Counted from the stretch's first letter, positions 17,233 to 27,395 are shown. The stretch: 64,000 nt of DNA from UBA10349 sp003485905 (GCA_943787185.1 CALSLL010000006.1:217084-281083); one strand, 5' to 3'. Translations and numbers: made by a program. The notes: a model not told the origin generated them from the sequence alone.

Positions 17233-18345
17233 TTACTGTTTAAATTCGGGTGCTACTTCTAGGTCTATAAGGCCTTCAGATTCAAGATAGGCCTTTATAT
17301 GTTTTGCTGCCAGCGCGTGTCCATTATAAAACCAATGCCCGCCGACCCTAACTTGATAGCCTTGTGAAGTTTCCAGCTGAAACTCACCTCGTAGGTTTAA
17401 GCAGCTTAATTCTCGCTCCTTACACTGCTGATTGAAAAACTGCTCCTCAGTAGAAAAAAACTGCTCGTAAGTAAGCGCCAGATCTTCACTATGAGGCAAA
17501 TAAACAAATACCGCTCGGGCACCCATCGCGTCTATTGCCGCAAGCATTCTCGTCAAAAGCGCATCACCCAATTTGACCATCTCAGTATCAAACCATCCTT
17601 GACGCCAACGAATTTCATCCCAAATAACATTCAGAATATCTAAGCTGCGCAATTTATATTTTTCCCTCGCTAGTATAGCTTTGCTGTCCGGAACCGGTAC
17701 ATTTGTTAGCACCAAATCATCATCTAGCTCAAACAAGGGCTTACTGTGATGACGAAATCGCCACATACTGCGACGCATGTCATCAGGAATAAACCCCACG
17801 ACCACTACGTCAGGCCTATACTGCGAAACTGTACTTTCCAACTGTAGTAAAACCTGATCAATACCGTAGCCACCAACCCCAAAATTGATGACTTCTGTCT
17901 GCGGCCAAAATTCCTGTAGTTGGTAAGAAAATGTTTCTTTCTCACCCACCTCCTCACCTAACGTAAACGAGTCGCCAACCATCGCTATTCGAGTCACTAC
18001 TCGATTGGGTTCCATTGAGTATTCTTTATTTCCGCGTATACCAAAACTATTGGTTTGAAAATGCTTATCGTCCCAATATCGCAAATCCAGATTAGGCTTT
18101 AAACGCCAACCCAGAGCATCATCGTGCTGATTAAGGGCTGTCATTGTACTTTCAGTTCGATTCTGCATATCTTGCGCCCAAGCAAGCCTCCACACAGTCT
18201 CACTTCGCCCAAAAAACCTCTGGGTGAGCCAATCAACGGGTACCAGCGCTCTCGCAGTAACTTCTATTACTGTTACTGTTAGGAGCAGGTAACTCGCCAA
18301 GAGAACAATTTTACGGCCTAAGCTTTTAAACTCTGAAATACGCAT
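17233..18345 (-). CDS. membrane-anchored SGNH/GDSL-hydrolase-like protein
   Basis: A 370-residue protein with one N-terminal membrane helix (residues about 12-33) and an SGNH fold outside. Block I is AMVGDSFTLGEE with the candidate nucleophile Ser126, block II is FGVGGYGIDQ, and the block V histidine is probably in VGGHWFYNGHALAAK. Related proteins deacylate or acetylate glycans and lipids at the cell surface; the substrate here is unknown. It is the last of three leftward genes after the Atm1-type exporter and the GT-C-like membrane protein, with an 83-base gap from the exporter, so co-transcription is possible. The block III residue is not the usual Asn (GFIPDD), so the catalytic set is not fully standard. 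Confidence 0.72.
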   Translation of the reverse strand: MRISEFKSLGRKIVLLASYLLLTVTVIEVTARALVPVDWLTQRFFGRSETVWRLAWAQDMQNRTESTMTALNQHDDALGWRLKPNLDLRYWDDKHFQTNSFGIRGNKEYSMEPNRVVTRIAMVGDSFTLGEEVGEKETFSYQLQEFWPQTEVINFGVGGYGIDQVLLQLESTVSQYRPDVVVVGFIPDDMRRSMWRFRHHSKPLFELDDDLVLTNVPVPDSKAILAREKYKLRSLDILNVIWDEIRWRQGWFDTEMVKLGDALLTRMLAAIDAMGARAVFVYLPHSEDLALTYEQFFSTEEQFFNQQCKERELSCLNLRGEFQLETSQGYQVRVGGHWFYNGHALAAKHIKAYLESEGLIDLEVAPEFKQ

Positions 18346-18428
18346 ATTTTTAATTTGAGAGGAACTATCAGAAGCTTACCTTGCGGTAGTAGACGCGTAA
18401 ATAGTCAAAAACTGGATTAGACTTGCTC

Positions 18429-20249
18429 TTATCCAATTTCAGTTTGTTCTTGTTGTATCTGCCAAAGTTGATGATACTGGCCATGTGCCGCCAACAGCTG
18501 GTCATGAGTACCTGACTCTACAATTCTGCCAGCATCTAGTACATAGATTCGATCCGCATCAATAACTGTCGACAAGCGGTGTGCTATAACCAAGGTCGTG
18601 CGCTGTTGTGAGACGTTGTCCAACGCCATCTGAATCGCTTGCTCAGAAATAGAGTCAAGAGAAGACGTCGCTTCATCTAATATTAGTACTGACGGGTCTT
18701 TTACAATTGCACGTGCAATCGCGACACGCTGCTTTTCCCCTCCTGATAATTTCAATCCTCTCTCACCGACCTGGGTTTCCAAACCATCGGGCAAGCGTGC
18801 CAACAAACCCGATAAGTTTGCCTTATCTATCGCATGTAATATTTCACTTTCACCAACCCCTGGGCGTCCGTATGCAATGTTATAAGCCAAGGTGTCGTTG
18901 AACAACACACTATCTTGAGGCACGACTCCAATGGCATCACGTAAATCACGTAATCGTAGTTTGTCTATTGGTTCACCACTAAGCGAGATCACACCACCGT
19001 TTGGTTGATAAAATCGAAACAACAACCTAGCGATTGTTGACTTGCCGGAGCCGCTGGGACCGACCACCGCAACTCGTTTTCCGGCAGGAACCTCAAAACT
19101 AACATCAAATAATATTTGACGATCGGGCCGATAGGAAAAGCTAACTTTGTCAAATTTAACCGCGAATTCCGAAGCATCTAACTTTTTGGCATTTTCAATA
19201 TCTTTTATCTCCAACACTTCGTCAAGAATCCCAAACATTCGAGCCATATCGACAAGACAGTGTTTTATTTCGCGAAAAATAGTCCCCAAAAAGTTAAGAG
19301 GAATAACTAGTTGAATCATGAACGCGTTTAACATTACAAACTCACCTATGGTTATTTCACCGTTCGCAACGCTTGATGCTGCCATGAACATTAATCCAAT
19401 AAGGCCCCCAGCAATTATTGCGCCTTGGCCAACATTTAGTAACGCCAAAGACAGCTGGCTTTTCACCGATTCAGATTCCCACTCCAGTAAATGCGAGTTA
19501 TACCGCTCAAACTCATACTTCTCATTACTGAAGTACTTAACCGTTTCATAATTCAATAACGAATCTATCGCTGCCGTGTTTGCCGCAGAATCAGCCTTAT
19601 TCATTTTAATTCGATACTTTAAGCGCCACTGGGTAACTTTTATGGTGTAAACCCCATAGATTAGTATTGTTCCAATAGTTACGAGTGCAAACGATACTTC
19701 AAAACTGGTGAATAAAATTCCACACACCACGACTAACTCGAATAAAGTCGGAACCACACTGAACGTCAAATAATTCAATAGTCGAGATACACTTTGGCTA
19801 CCTCTCTCCAAATCACGTGATACTCCACCAGTCTGTCGATCAAGATGGAAACGCATAGATAAATCATGCAAATGTTTAAACACATCTAGCGTTAGTTCAC
19901 GAGTGGTCCGTTGGGCGGCGCGGGCAAACACCGCGTTCCTTACTTCCTGAAAAAGGGTTGTCGAAAAGCGCAATGCGCCGTAAGCCAGAAGGAGCCCAAT
20001 AGGTAGGGCAACAAGCTCAGGTGGGGAATCTAAAGAATCAACAATATTCTTTAACGCAATTGGTACAAGTACATTGGCAAGTTTCGCCAATATGAGAAAC
20101 GTAAGCGCAATCGCCACGCGGTAACGATGCTTCCATAGATACGGAAACAAGCGCTTCACGAGCCTTAAATCAATGTGCTCGTCCGGCATTTCGGTACGTA
20201 GTGGTCTCAATATAGCTTCCTTATAGTCTGCTAAGGTTTGTCGAAACAA
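18429..20249 (-). CDS. Atm1-type ABC exporter (fused permease and ATPase)
   Basis: A 606-residue half-transporter that dimerises in the inner membrane. The N-terminal six-helix domain (residues about 30-330) includes RELTLDVFKHLHDLSMRFHLDRQTGG and the substrate-region motif DSLLNYETVKYFSNE typical of the Atm1/HMT1/ABCB7 group. The nucleotide-binding domain has Walker A GPSGSGKS, Q-loop GVVPQDSVLFN, signature LSGGEKQR, Walker B VLILDEATSSLD and the switch His in IAHRLS. The group exports glutathione-based or metal-thiol compounds; that substrate is inferred. The gene begins 9 bases after the upstream membrane protein stop. Confidence 0.88.
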   Translation of the reverse strand: MFRQTLADYKEAILRPLRTEMPDEHIDLRLVKRLFPYLWKHRYRVAIALTFLILAKLANVLVPIALKNIVDSLDSPPELVALPIGLLLAYGALRFSTTLFQEVRNAVFARAAQRTTRELTLDVFKHLHDLSMRFHLDRQTGGVSRDLERGSQSVSRLLNYLTFSVVPTLFELVVVCGILFTSFEVSFALVTIGTILIYGVYTIKVTQWRLKYRIKMNKADSAANTAAIDSLLNYETVKYFSNEKYEFERYNSHLLEWESESVKSQLSLALLNVGQGAIIAGGLIGLMFMAASSVANGEITIGEFVMLNAFMIQLVIPLNFLGTIFREIKHCLVDMARMFGILDEVLEIKDIENAKKLDASEFAVKFDKVSFSYRPDRQILFDVSFEVPAGKRVAVVGPSGSGKSTIARLLFRFYQPNGGVISLSGEPIDKLRLRDLRDAIGVVPQDSVLFNDTLAYNIAYGRPGVGESEILHAIDKANLSGLLARLPDGLETQVGERGLKLSGGEKQRVAIARAIVKDPSVLILDEATSSLDSISEQAIQMALDNVSQQRTTLVIAHRLSTVIDADRIYVLDAGRIVESGTHDQLLAAHGQYHQLWQIQQEQTEIG

Positions 20250-20258
20250 AAAACCTGT

Positions 20259-22001
20259 CTAGTTTAACTTCTCTGTTAGAAAGCGACGGCTACCAGCAAA
20301 AAAGCTAACCAATCCTAAACCTATCAGCCAACACAGAAGTGCGTGATTTGGGTAGATATACTGATGCTTAATAGTCAGAACTGATGTTATCTCCATAAAT
20401 GACAGCATGAGTGTGTAAGCCATCATATTTCCAACGACAGCAATTACTCCAAGCACCAGCAACTTATCAATAGGCGTCAATCGCCGCCAACGTGCAAACT
20501 GCATAACTAGCAAGATAATCAGCCCCACCGCAAGAATAGGTACCCACTGGCGATATTGTTTATGTATTTTGAGTAGTGCTCGCTCGGCCTGTATTTGCTT
20601 TTTGACATAGTTCTCAGTCGGTGCTCGATCTTGCCAATTTATAGATAATCGTTCACCGGTATAATCCCTAAACATAGCCAACATCCAGTCTTGTCCTGTG
20701 CTCTCAGAAGACTCTGGTAAATACTGCGAAAACTTAACCAAACTGACAGAAGCAGCACCAAAGGTTTTCATTGTTGGAATAAATTGATCGGTACTCAAAA
20801 CTGGACCGAACCAATTTCGCTCTGCCAAGCACTCCAATTTACCTTCGTCACAAGCCGTATTAATCTCGTCCGCAACTTTTCTATAAAAACCTTCTGACTT
20901 ACCAAACCATTGATGCTTTAAATTATAAAAGGCTGCGTCGCGCAAGGCCCACATAAACCAACCACCGGCAATTTCACCATCCATTTCTTGCTCTAGCTCT
21001 ATTTGGGAAGTTAAGGACCAGCCATCGGCTATAGTCCCCTCAAAAAGAGTTTCAAGCTCAGCAAAGGCCGGGCTTTGTGCATAAACCAAGGTTCGAACTT
21101 CTTTACTAACCGGAACGCGTAGATTAGAAGATTTTGGGAGCACCCTATTTAGAGCACCATAAGCACTTGCAAACGTTGTATTGCCATATTCTGTTACTCC
21201 CCAGAACTCATATGCTTTCCAATTTGCAAAGCTAACCAGTTGAGACGGAATCATTGCTAGTACAAAGACCCACACCCAAGGAGTGAGGCGATGCCGACTA
21301 AATGCAGCCCGCTTAAGTTCTGGGAAAAAGATCGCGGCTATAGCTACAAGTATCAATCCTGGATAGACCCAAAATGCAGCCTCACGAGTAATCAAAAACA
21401 ATCCAAGCCCAACACCCAATCCAAAGAACCACCCCATATTCTCACGCACAGTTTGTGAGTAACGCAGCAGTAACCCTACGGCACATGCGTGAACTAGTAA
21501 GGTTTGTGCCGGGTATATTCCGAAACGATCAACTCTAGCTACATGCCCTAAGCTAAAGGTCATTGGATTAAATAACAGCACCAAAAACACAATGAGCAAG
21601 CCCCAGTCAGATTTAACCACTGGCCTAAGTGAAATAGCCGCAACTACGCTCGCAAACGCATAAAGCAACTGATTACCTAGTAAAAGGGGAATCCCCAATT
21701 CATATAACAACGCCATCCAAATGGCATAAAAAGGACCCTTAATTAATGTTAGATGGTCATAGACGCCAAGCCACTCACCTTCAGCTATAAACGCTGCTAA
21801 TCTAAGAAATAGAAAATCATCATGCCCGGCCGTACCATGACCGATTAAATCTTGCCATGATACTAACCACAATTTGAAAACCACTGCAGAAACTGCAATG
21901 CTTAACGATAGGACACCGCCATTTAATTGTACTCGTTGCGATCCAGCAACGAATACAGCAAGCGCTAAAAACAGGGCTGTTACGATAATGAAAAGTATCA
22001 T
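20259..22001 (-). CDS. polytopic membrane protein, GT-C glycosyltransferase-like
   Basis: A 580-residue protein with about ten hydrophobic helices: most in the first 260 residues, then a soluble stretch of about 200 residues, then three helices at the C-terminus. Early in the chain it has GHDDFLFLRLAAFI..GEWLGVYDHLTLIKGPFYAIW, an acidic motif after the first helices that recalls the catalytic loop of lipid-phosphosugar-dependent GT-C glycosyltransferases. I do not recognise the exact family and the enzyme activity is inference only. It lies between the ATP synthase operon and the Atm1-type exporter, 9 bases from the latter. Confidence 0.6.
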   Translation of the reverse strand: MILFIIVTALFLALAVFVAGSQRVQLNGGVLSLSIAVSAVVFKLWLVSWQDLIGHGTAGHDDFLFLRLAAFIAEGEWLGVYDHLTLIKGPFYAIWMALLYELGIPLLLGNQLLYAFASVVAAISLRPVVKSDWGLLIVFLVLLFNPMTFSLGHVARVDRFGIYPAQTLLVHACAVGLLLRYSQTVRENMGWFFGLGVGLGLFLITREAAFWVYPGLILVAIAAIFFPELKRAAFSRHRLTPWVWVFVLAMIPSQLVSFANWKAYEFWGVTEYGNTTFASAYGALNRVLPKSSNLRVPVSKEVRTLVYAQSPAFAELETLFEGTIADGWSLTSQIELEQEMDGEIAGGWFMWALRDAAFYNLKHQWFGKSEGFYRKVADEINTACDEGKLECLAERNWFGPVLSTDQFIPTMKTFGAASVSLVKFSQYLPESSESTGQDWMLAMFRDYTGERLSINWQDRAPTENYVKKQIQAERALLKIHKQYRQWVPILAVGLIILLVMQFARWRRLTPIDKLLVLGVIAVVGNMMAYTLMLSFMEITSVLTIKHQYIYPNHALLCWLIGLGLVSFFAGSRRFLTEKLN

Positions 22002-22051
22002 CTCGGCGAACCCGTTTGCCTAAACACTTGTATCTGATCTAGCTATATAAA

Positions 22052-22471
22052 TCAGCCACGTCTTTTTAGCTTTCTGATAGCCGCTAATTGTGCTGCAGCT
22101 TGCGCAAGCTCCGCCCTCGCCTTAGCCCATTCAATATCAGCTTTCTTATCTGCTAACGCTTGTTGGGCTCGCTGCTGTGCTTCTAACGCGGCAGCTTCAT
22201 CCAAGTCTTCTGCCCGTAACGCAGTATCAGATAAAACAGTAACAACCTTTGGAGTAACCTCCAAAATACCACCTGAAACATATATTATTTGCTCGTCGCC
22301 ACCATCCGTAAATACTCGCACATCACCAGGTTTTAACTGGGTAAGTAGCGGCGTATGGTTAGGCATAATCCCGAGTTCACCGGCAATCCCGGTTGCTACA
22401 AGCATAGTCGCCTCACCAGAAAAAATCTCCTGTTCGGCACTAACCACTTCTACTTGCATGGTTGTAGCCAT
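22052..22471 (-). CDS. atpC: ATP synthase F1 subunit epsilon
   Basis: A 139-residue epsilon subunit, part of the central stalk that links rotation to catalysis and inhibits ATP hydrolysis. The N-terminal beta-sandwich carries MQVEVVSAEQEIFSGEA and GELGIMPNHTPLLTQLKPGDVRV, and the C-terminal helical hairpin (from residue 90) is Ala/Glu/Lys-rich. It is the last gene of the atp operon, 3 bases after atpD. No clear terminator follows before the next leftward gene at 22001. Confidence 0.96.
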   Translation of the reverse strand: MATTMQVEVVSAEQEIFSGEATMLVATGIAGELGIMPNHTPLLTQLKPGDVRVFTDGGDEQIIYVSGGILEVTPKVVTVLSDTALRAEDLDEAAALEAQQRAQQALADKKADIEWAKARAELAQAAAQLAAIRKLKRRG

Positions 22472-22474
22472 GAC

Positions 22475-23857
22475 TTAATCGTCCATACCCTTGGCTTTTT
22501 CGATCACCTCATCGATAGAGCCAACCATGTAAAAAGCTTGCTCCGGATACTGATCCATCTCTCCACTTATAATCGCTCGGAAGCCCGCAATGGTGTCTTT
22601 TACACTTACGTACTTGCCGGGGGAGCCAGTAAACACCTCGGCCACAAAAAACGGTTGCGATAAAAACCGCTGTATTTTTCGAGCTCTGGTGACAGATAAC
22701 TTATCTTCTTCTGATAATTCATCCATACCCAATATGGCAATAATGTCCTGAAGCTCTTTGTAACGCTGCAGAATATTCTGTACCGCTCTTGCGACACCAT
22801 AATGATCTTCACCAATTACTAACGGATCTAGTTGGCGAGAGTTAGAATCTAACGGATCCACGGCGGGGTAAATTCCAAGCTCGGCAATAGACCGGCTTAG
22901 TACTAGCGTAGCATCCAAATGAGCAAAGGTTGTGGCTGGCGAGGGGTCAGTTAAATCATCTGCCGGCACATATACGGCCTGAAACGAAGTGATTGAACCT
23001 GTTTTCGTTGACGTGATTCGCTCTTGAAGCGCGCCCATCTCTTCGGCTAATGTAGGCTGATACCCTACCGCTGACGGCATACGACCTAACAATGCTGAAA
23101 CTTCGGTACCGGCTAGTGTGTAGCGGTAAATATTATCAACAAACATCAATATGTCACGACCTTCATCACGAAAATACTCCGCCATGGTCAAGCCCGAAAG
23201 AGCAACACGCAGACGATTTCCTGGTGGCTCATTCATCTGTCCATAAACCATTGCGACTTTGTCCAAAACACCAGCTTCTTTCATTTCATAATAAAAGTCG
23301 TTGCCCTCTCTCGTTCGCTCACCAACTCCGGCAAACACCGAAAGACCTTCTTGTTGTACGGCAATATTATTAATCAGCTCCATCAGTGTTACGGTTTTAC
23401 CTACACCCGCACCACCAAATAAACCGATTTTGCCTCCTTTGGCAATCGGCATTACTAAATCAATAACTTTAATTCCAGTCTCTAGAATTTCCAGTGAGGC
23501 GGCTTGCTCGTCGTAACTAGGTGCTGGACGATGAATCGGATCCAACCGAACAGCATCCACTTCGCCCATATCATCTACAGGCTTGCCCAATACATCCATA
23601 ATGCGCCCAAGCGTACCCGGACCAACCGGGACCGCAATCGGGCCACCAGTATTAGTAGTTTCAAGACCGCGTCGAATGCCGTCACTAGATCCCATGGCAA
23701 TCGTACGAACGATGCCGTCACCCAGCTGCTGCTGAACTTCCAAAGTTAAATCCGCCTCTACGACGATAAGCGCGTCATAAATCTTGGGTACATTGTCACG
23801 CGGAAACTGAACATCCACTACCGCACCAATCACTTCTATAATATTTCCGGAACTCAT
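22475..23857 (-). CDS. atpD: ATP synthase F1 subunit beta
   Basis: The 460-residue catalytic subunit of the F1 hexamer. P-loop GGAGVGKT (148-155), the catalytic Glu region GVGERTREGNDFY, Walker B ILMFVDNIYRYTLAGTEVSALLGRMPSAVGYQPTLAEEMG and the Thr/Ser-rich signature PAVDPLDSNSR are all present. The usual Phe of the DNI-F-R string is Tyr here (DNIYRYT), which is tolerated. It lies between atpG and atpC in standard order. Confidence 0.97.
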   Translation of the reverse strand: MSSGNIIEVIGAVVDVQFPRDNVPKIYDALIVVEADLTLEVQQQLGDGIVRTIAMGSSDGIRRGLETTNTGGPIAVPVGPGTLGRIMDVLGKPVDDMGEVDAVRLDPIHRPAPSYDEQAASLEILETGIKVIDLVMPIAKGGKIGLFGGAGVGKTVTLMELINNIAVQQEGLSVFAGVGERTREGNDFYYEMKEAGVLDKVAMVYGQMNEPPGNRLRVALSGLTMAEYFRDEGRDILMFVDNIYRYTLAGTEVSALLGRMPSAVGYQPTLAEEMGALQERITSTKTGSITSFQAVYVPADDLTDPSPATTFAHLDATLVLSRSIAELGIYPAVDPLDSNSRQLDPLVIGEDHYGVARAVQNILQRYKELQDIIAILGMDELSEEDKLSVTRARKIQRFLSQPFFVAEVFTGSPGKYVSVKDTIAGFRAIISGEMDQYPEQAFYMVGSIDEVIEKAKGMDD

Positions 23858-23889
23858 ATAGTTTCCTCTTTACCTTTTCGAATAACTTT

Positions 23890-24756
23890 TTAGACAGCAG
23901 CCGCGCCGCCAACAATCTCAGATATTTCCTGAGTAATTGCTGCTTGTCGCGCCTTGTTATAAACCAATTCCAGGTCATCTATAAGATTACCTGCATTATC
24001 TGTAGCAGCTTTCATCGCCACCATTCGCGCTGATTGCTCACACGCAAAATTTTCAACTACACCTTGATAAATTTGAGACTCAACGTAGCGTTTTAATACC
24101 GTATCAAGCACCACTTTAGACTCTGGCTCATATAGATAGTCCCAGTGTGTGGGCAACAATTCCGCGTCCGCTTCAACACGCTCTAACGGTAGCACCTGCT
24201 TAAATGAGGGTGCTTGAGTCATTGTGTTCACAAATTCATTTGAAACTAGATACAGTCGATCAATCTTGCCGTCCATATACGCGTCCAGCATGACTTTTAT
24301 AGCACCTAGGAGGTCAACCATATTCGGGTGATCCCCCAAATGCGATACATCAGAAACCACATTCGCACCTTGTCGGCGTAGAAACCCAATTGCTTTTGAA
24401 CCAATCGTTGCGATATCAATCTCTGCGCCCTTGCTATCCCAATCAGCCGCATCGCGAACCAATGCCCGAAGCAAATTGGTATTTAACCCACCGCAAAGAC
24501 CTCGGTCCGACGTCACAATTATATAGCCGACGCGTTTTACTTCTCGTTCAACTGTAAATGGATGGCGATACTCCAAATTGGCTCGAGCCATATGTGCGAC
24601 AACTGCTCGAATTTTCTCTGCATAGGGTCGAGCAGCCAGCATGCGATCCTTAGCCTTACGCATCTTGCTCGCAGCAACCATTTCCATGGCTTTAGTGATC
24701 TTTTGCGTATTCTGTACGCTTCTGATCTTGCCACGAATTTCCTTAGCGCCTGACAT
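23890..24756 (-). CDS. atpG: ATP synthase F1 subunit gamma
   Basis: The 288-residue rotor shaft. The N-terminal helix MSGAKEIRGKIRSVQNTQKITKAMEMVAASKMRKA and the C-terminal helix ESARMVAMKAATDNAGNLIDDLELVYNKARQAAITQEISEIVGGA form the coiled coil inside the alpha3-beta3 ring; the middle has the typical VTSDRGLCGGLNTN. Length and order in the operon are normal. Confidence 0.97.
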   Translation of the reverse strand: MSGAKEIRGKIRSVQNTQKITKAMEMVAASKMRKAKDRMLAARPYAEKIRAVVAHMARANLEYRHPFTVEREVKRVGYIIVTSDRGLCGGLNTNLLRALVRDAADWDSKGAEIDIATIGSKAIGFLRRQGANVVSDVSHLGDHPNMVDLLGAIKVMLDAYMDGKIDRLYLVSNEFVNTMTQAPSFKQVLPLERVEADAELLPTHWDYLYEPESKVVLDTVLKRYVESQIYQGVVENFACEQSARMVAMKAATDNAGNLIDDLELVYNKARQAAITQEISEIVGGAAAV

Positions 24757-24770
24757 CGTTTAACCCTCGC

Positions 24771-26318
24771 TTACCATGCGCCATTTGCTTTAAAATCGTT
24801 AAGCGCTGCATCTAGCTGCTCTTTCACTTCGTCAGTTAACTTCGGCGATTTTTCAATTCCGTTCAATAAATCGCCTGCATTATCACTTACGAATGCCTGC
24901 ATCGCGGTTTCGCACGCAACAATTTTATTAACTTCAACGTCATCAAAATATCCGTTCTCTACAGCATATAGCGATAACGCCATTCCAGACACTGTCATAG
25001 GCGAGTACTGATTTTGCTTCATCAGCTCCATCACTCGCTCGCCACGTTCTAGCTGCTTTCGAGTAGCATCATCAAGATCCGAAGCAAATTGCGAGAACGC
25101 TGCTAATTCACGATATTGAGCAAGCGCCAAACGAACGCCTCCACCCAACTTTTTAATAATATTTGTTTGAGCCGATCCGCCGACTCGAGAAACAGATAAG
25201 CCAGCGTTAATTGCCGGTCTGATACCTGCATTAAACAAATCTGATTCTAAAAATATTTGGCCGTCGGTAATCGAAATTACATTAGTCGGTACAAATGCAG
25301 ATACGTCACCACCCTGGGTTTCAATAATTGGCAAAGCAGTCAAAGACCCTGTTCGACCTTTTACTTTTCCATCGGTGAGTTTTTCAACATAATTCTCATT
25401 GATCCGCGCGGCTCGTTCAAGTAATCGGGAATGCAAATAAAACACATCACCTGGATACGCTTCACGGCCTGGCGGGCGACGTAATAACAAGGATACCTGA
25501 CGGTAAGCCCAAGCTTGCTTAGTCAAATCATCATAAACAATAAGGGCATCTTCACCTTTATCACGAAAGTATTCGCCCATGGCGCAACCTGAATACGGAG
25601 CAATGTACTGCATCGCAGCCGAATCCGAAGCGTTCGCCGCAACAACAATTGTATGCTCCATAGCACCATGATCTTCAAGCCGCCTCACAACACTGGCAAC
25701 CGACGACGCCTTTTGGCCGATCGCAACATATATGCATTTAACGCCGGTACCTTTTTGATTAATGATCGCATCAATCGCTACCGCTGTTTTCCCTGTTTGC
25801 CTGTCACCAATAATTAGTTCACGTTGGCCTCGACCAATCGGCACCATCGCATCGATTGATTTCAAACCAGTTTGCATCGGTTGATCCACCGATTGCCGTG
25901 CAATTACACCAGGTGCAACTTTTTCAATGGGTTCAAAACTAGCGGCATCTATGGGTCCATTTCCATCTATCGGCTCGCCTAACGAGTTAACAACTCTACC
26001 TAGCAAGTTCTCACCAACCGGAACTTCAAGAATTCGACCTGTACAGGTAACCGTGTCACCTTCTGTTATATGCTTGTAGTCACCGAGAATTACAGCGCCC
26101 ACGGAGTCTTGCTTAAGGTTCAACGCTAACCCGTATACGCCTCCAGGAAACTCAAGCATTTCACCCGCCATCGCATCCGCTAGACCGTGAATCAAAGCAA
26201 TACCATCGGTCAAACCAACGACCGTACCTTCTGTTCGCGCTTCTGCTGAAGCATCAAAATTCTTTATCCGGTCTTTAATCAGTTCGCTGATTTCAGATGG
26301 GTTAAGTTGTGTTGTCAT
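24771..26318 (-). CDS. atpA: ATP synthase F1 subunit alpha
   Basis: The 515-residue non-catalytic nucleotide-binding subunit. The P-loop is GDRQTGKT (171-178), the Walker B region is GEDALIVYDDLTKQAWAYRQ, and the arginine-finger region is SVSRVGGSAQ. The N-terminal MTTQLNPSEISELIKDRI matches gammaproteobacterial alpha subunits. It follows atpH after 58 bases and precedes atpG by 14. Confidence 0.97.
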   Translation of the reverse strand: MTTQLNPSEISELIKDRIKNFDASAEARTEGTVVGLTDGIALIHGLADAMAGEMLEFPGGVYGLALNLKQDSVGAVILGDYKHITEGDTVTCTGRILEVPVGENLLGRVVNSLGEPIDGNGPIDAASFEPIEKVAPGVIARQSVDQPMQTGLKSIDAMVPIGRGQRELIIGDRQTGKTAVAIDAIINQKGTGVKCIYVAIGQKASSVASVVRRLEDHGAMEHTIVVAANASDSAAMQYIAPYSGCAMGEYFRDKGEDALIVYDDLTKQAWAYRQVSLLLRRPPGREAYPGDVFYLHSRLLERAARINENYVEKLTDGKVKGRTGSLTALPIIETQGGDVSAFVPTNVISITDGQIFLESDLFNAGIRPAINAGLSVSRVGGSAQTNIIKKLGGGVRLALAQYRELAAFSQFASDLDDATRKQLERGERVMELMKQNQYSPMTVSGMALSLYAVENGYFDDVEVNKIVACETAMQAFVSDNAGDLLNGIEKSPKLTDEVKEQLDAALNDFKANGAW

Positions 26319-26376
26319 GACTAATTCGTCCTAAGCTGTTATATCGAACTTATTTATACAAACTGAATCTAAAATA

Positions 26377-26913
26377 TTACCGCGCTAATACTGCCGCGAG
26401 TTTACCTAGCCTTCCTGAGGCAGAACCATCTATAACCAAGTCCCCCGCGCGCACTATTGCTCCGCCCATTAAAGATTCGTCTATCGACTCGACAAGACTT
26501 ACCGTACGGCCCAAGCGCGATTCCAATGCATCAAGAAGGTCTTTTCGTTGCTCACCAGTCAATTGCTGAGCCGACACTACGTCCGCAGTGACCGTTCTGC
26601 GCTCCGAATCAACCAGTTCCGCAAACTGTGCGGCGATACCAGGCAATGATTCCACACGATCATTTTGGACCAACAATTTCAAAAAATTATCCCCACCTTT
26701 CGGTAGGCTTTCACCGCAAATATCTACAAGCAATGCATGTAAATCATCGTTACTGACTGCCGGGTCAGCAACCAGCGCAACAACCGCCTCATCTTCTGCA
26801 ACGATCGCGGCCATAGATAGGCCTTCTAGCCACTGATCATAGGCATCATCCTCTTTAGCCAGATCAAAAATAGCCTGCGCATAGGGTCGGGCAATTGAAA
26901 TAGAAACACTCAT
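26377..26913 (-). CDS. atpH: ATP synthase F1 subunit delta
   Basis: The 178-residue peripheral-stalk subunit that joins the b subunits to the top of F1. The N-terminal helical domain begins SISIARPYAQAIFDLAKE, and the C-terminal part has VTADVVSAQQLTGEQRKDLLDALESRLGR and IVRAGDLVIDGSASGRLGKLAAVL, the delta/OSCP signature. It starts 2 bases after the atpF stop. Confidence 0.96.
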   Translation of the reverse strand: MSVSISIARPYAQAIFDLAKEDDAYDQWLEGLSMAAIVAEDEAVVALVADPAVSNDDLHALLVDICGESLPKGGDNFLKLLVQNDRVESLPGIAAQFAELVDSERRTVTADVVSAQQLTGEQRKDLLDALESRLGRTVSLVESIDESLMGGAIVRAGDLVIDGSASGRLGKLAAVLAR

Positions 26914-26915
26914 TA

Positions 26916-27395
26916 CTATCCGGCCTTTATCTCGCCCACCAACTCATCAATCAGCTTGGCATGTGACTTAGCATCTATTTCTTTCCCAAGAATCTTCGAC
27001 GCGCCAGCCGCAGCCAAAGCAGCAACTTCACCGCGAAGCGATTCTCGGGCACGATTGGCTTGTTGATCAACTTCAGCTTGCGCCGCGGTCAATATACGAT
27101 CGCCTTCCACTTTCGCCGAATCCTTCGCTTCTTCAACCACTGTACTCCCTCGCTTTTCAGCTTTTGCGACAATATCAGCCGCCTGATCTTTGGCTTCTGT
27201 AATTACCTTGTCAGCATTCTTTTGGGCGTCTTCCTGATCAGTTTTAGCGCGTTCTGCGGCAGACAGCGAGTCTGCAATGCCTTTTTTACGCTCATTTAAA
27301 GCCTGCATGATGGGTACCCAAACGTACTTTTTGGAAAACCACCAAAATAGGCCAAACACCACCATCTGGAGTACCAGGGTCATATTGATATTCAT
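26916..27395 (-). CDS. atpF: ATP synthase Fo subunit b
   Basis: A 159-residue subunit with one N-terminal membrane helix (LVLQMVVFGLFWWFSKKYVW) and a long charged helix (EAKDQAADIVAKAEKRGSTVVEEAKD and onward) that dimerises as the peripheral stalk and binds the delta subunit. The length is close to the E. coli 156 residues. The gap to atpE is 99 bases. Confidence 0.96.
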   Translation of the reverse strand: MNINMTLVLQMVVFGLFWWFSKKYVWVPIMQALNERKKGIADSLSAAERAKTDQEDAQKNADKVITEAKDQAADIVAKAEKRGSTVVEEAKDSAKVEGDRILTAAQAEVDQQANRARESLRGEVAALAAAGASKILGKEIDAKSHAKLIDELVGEIKAG

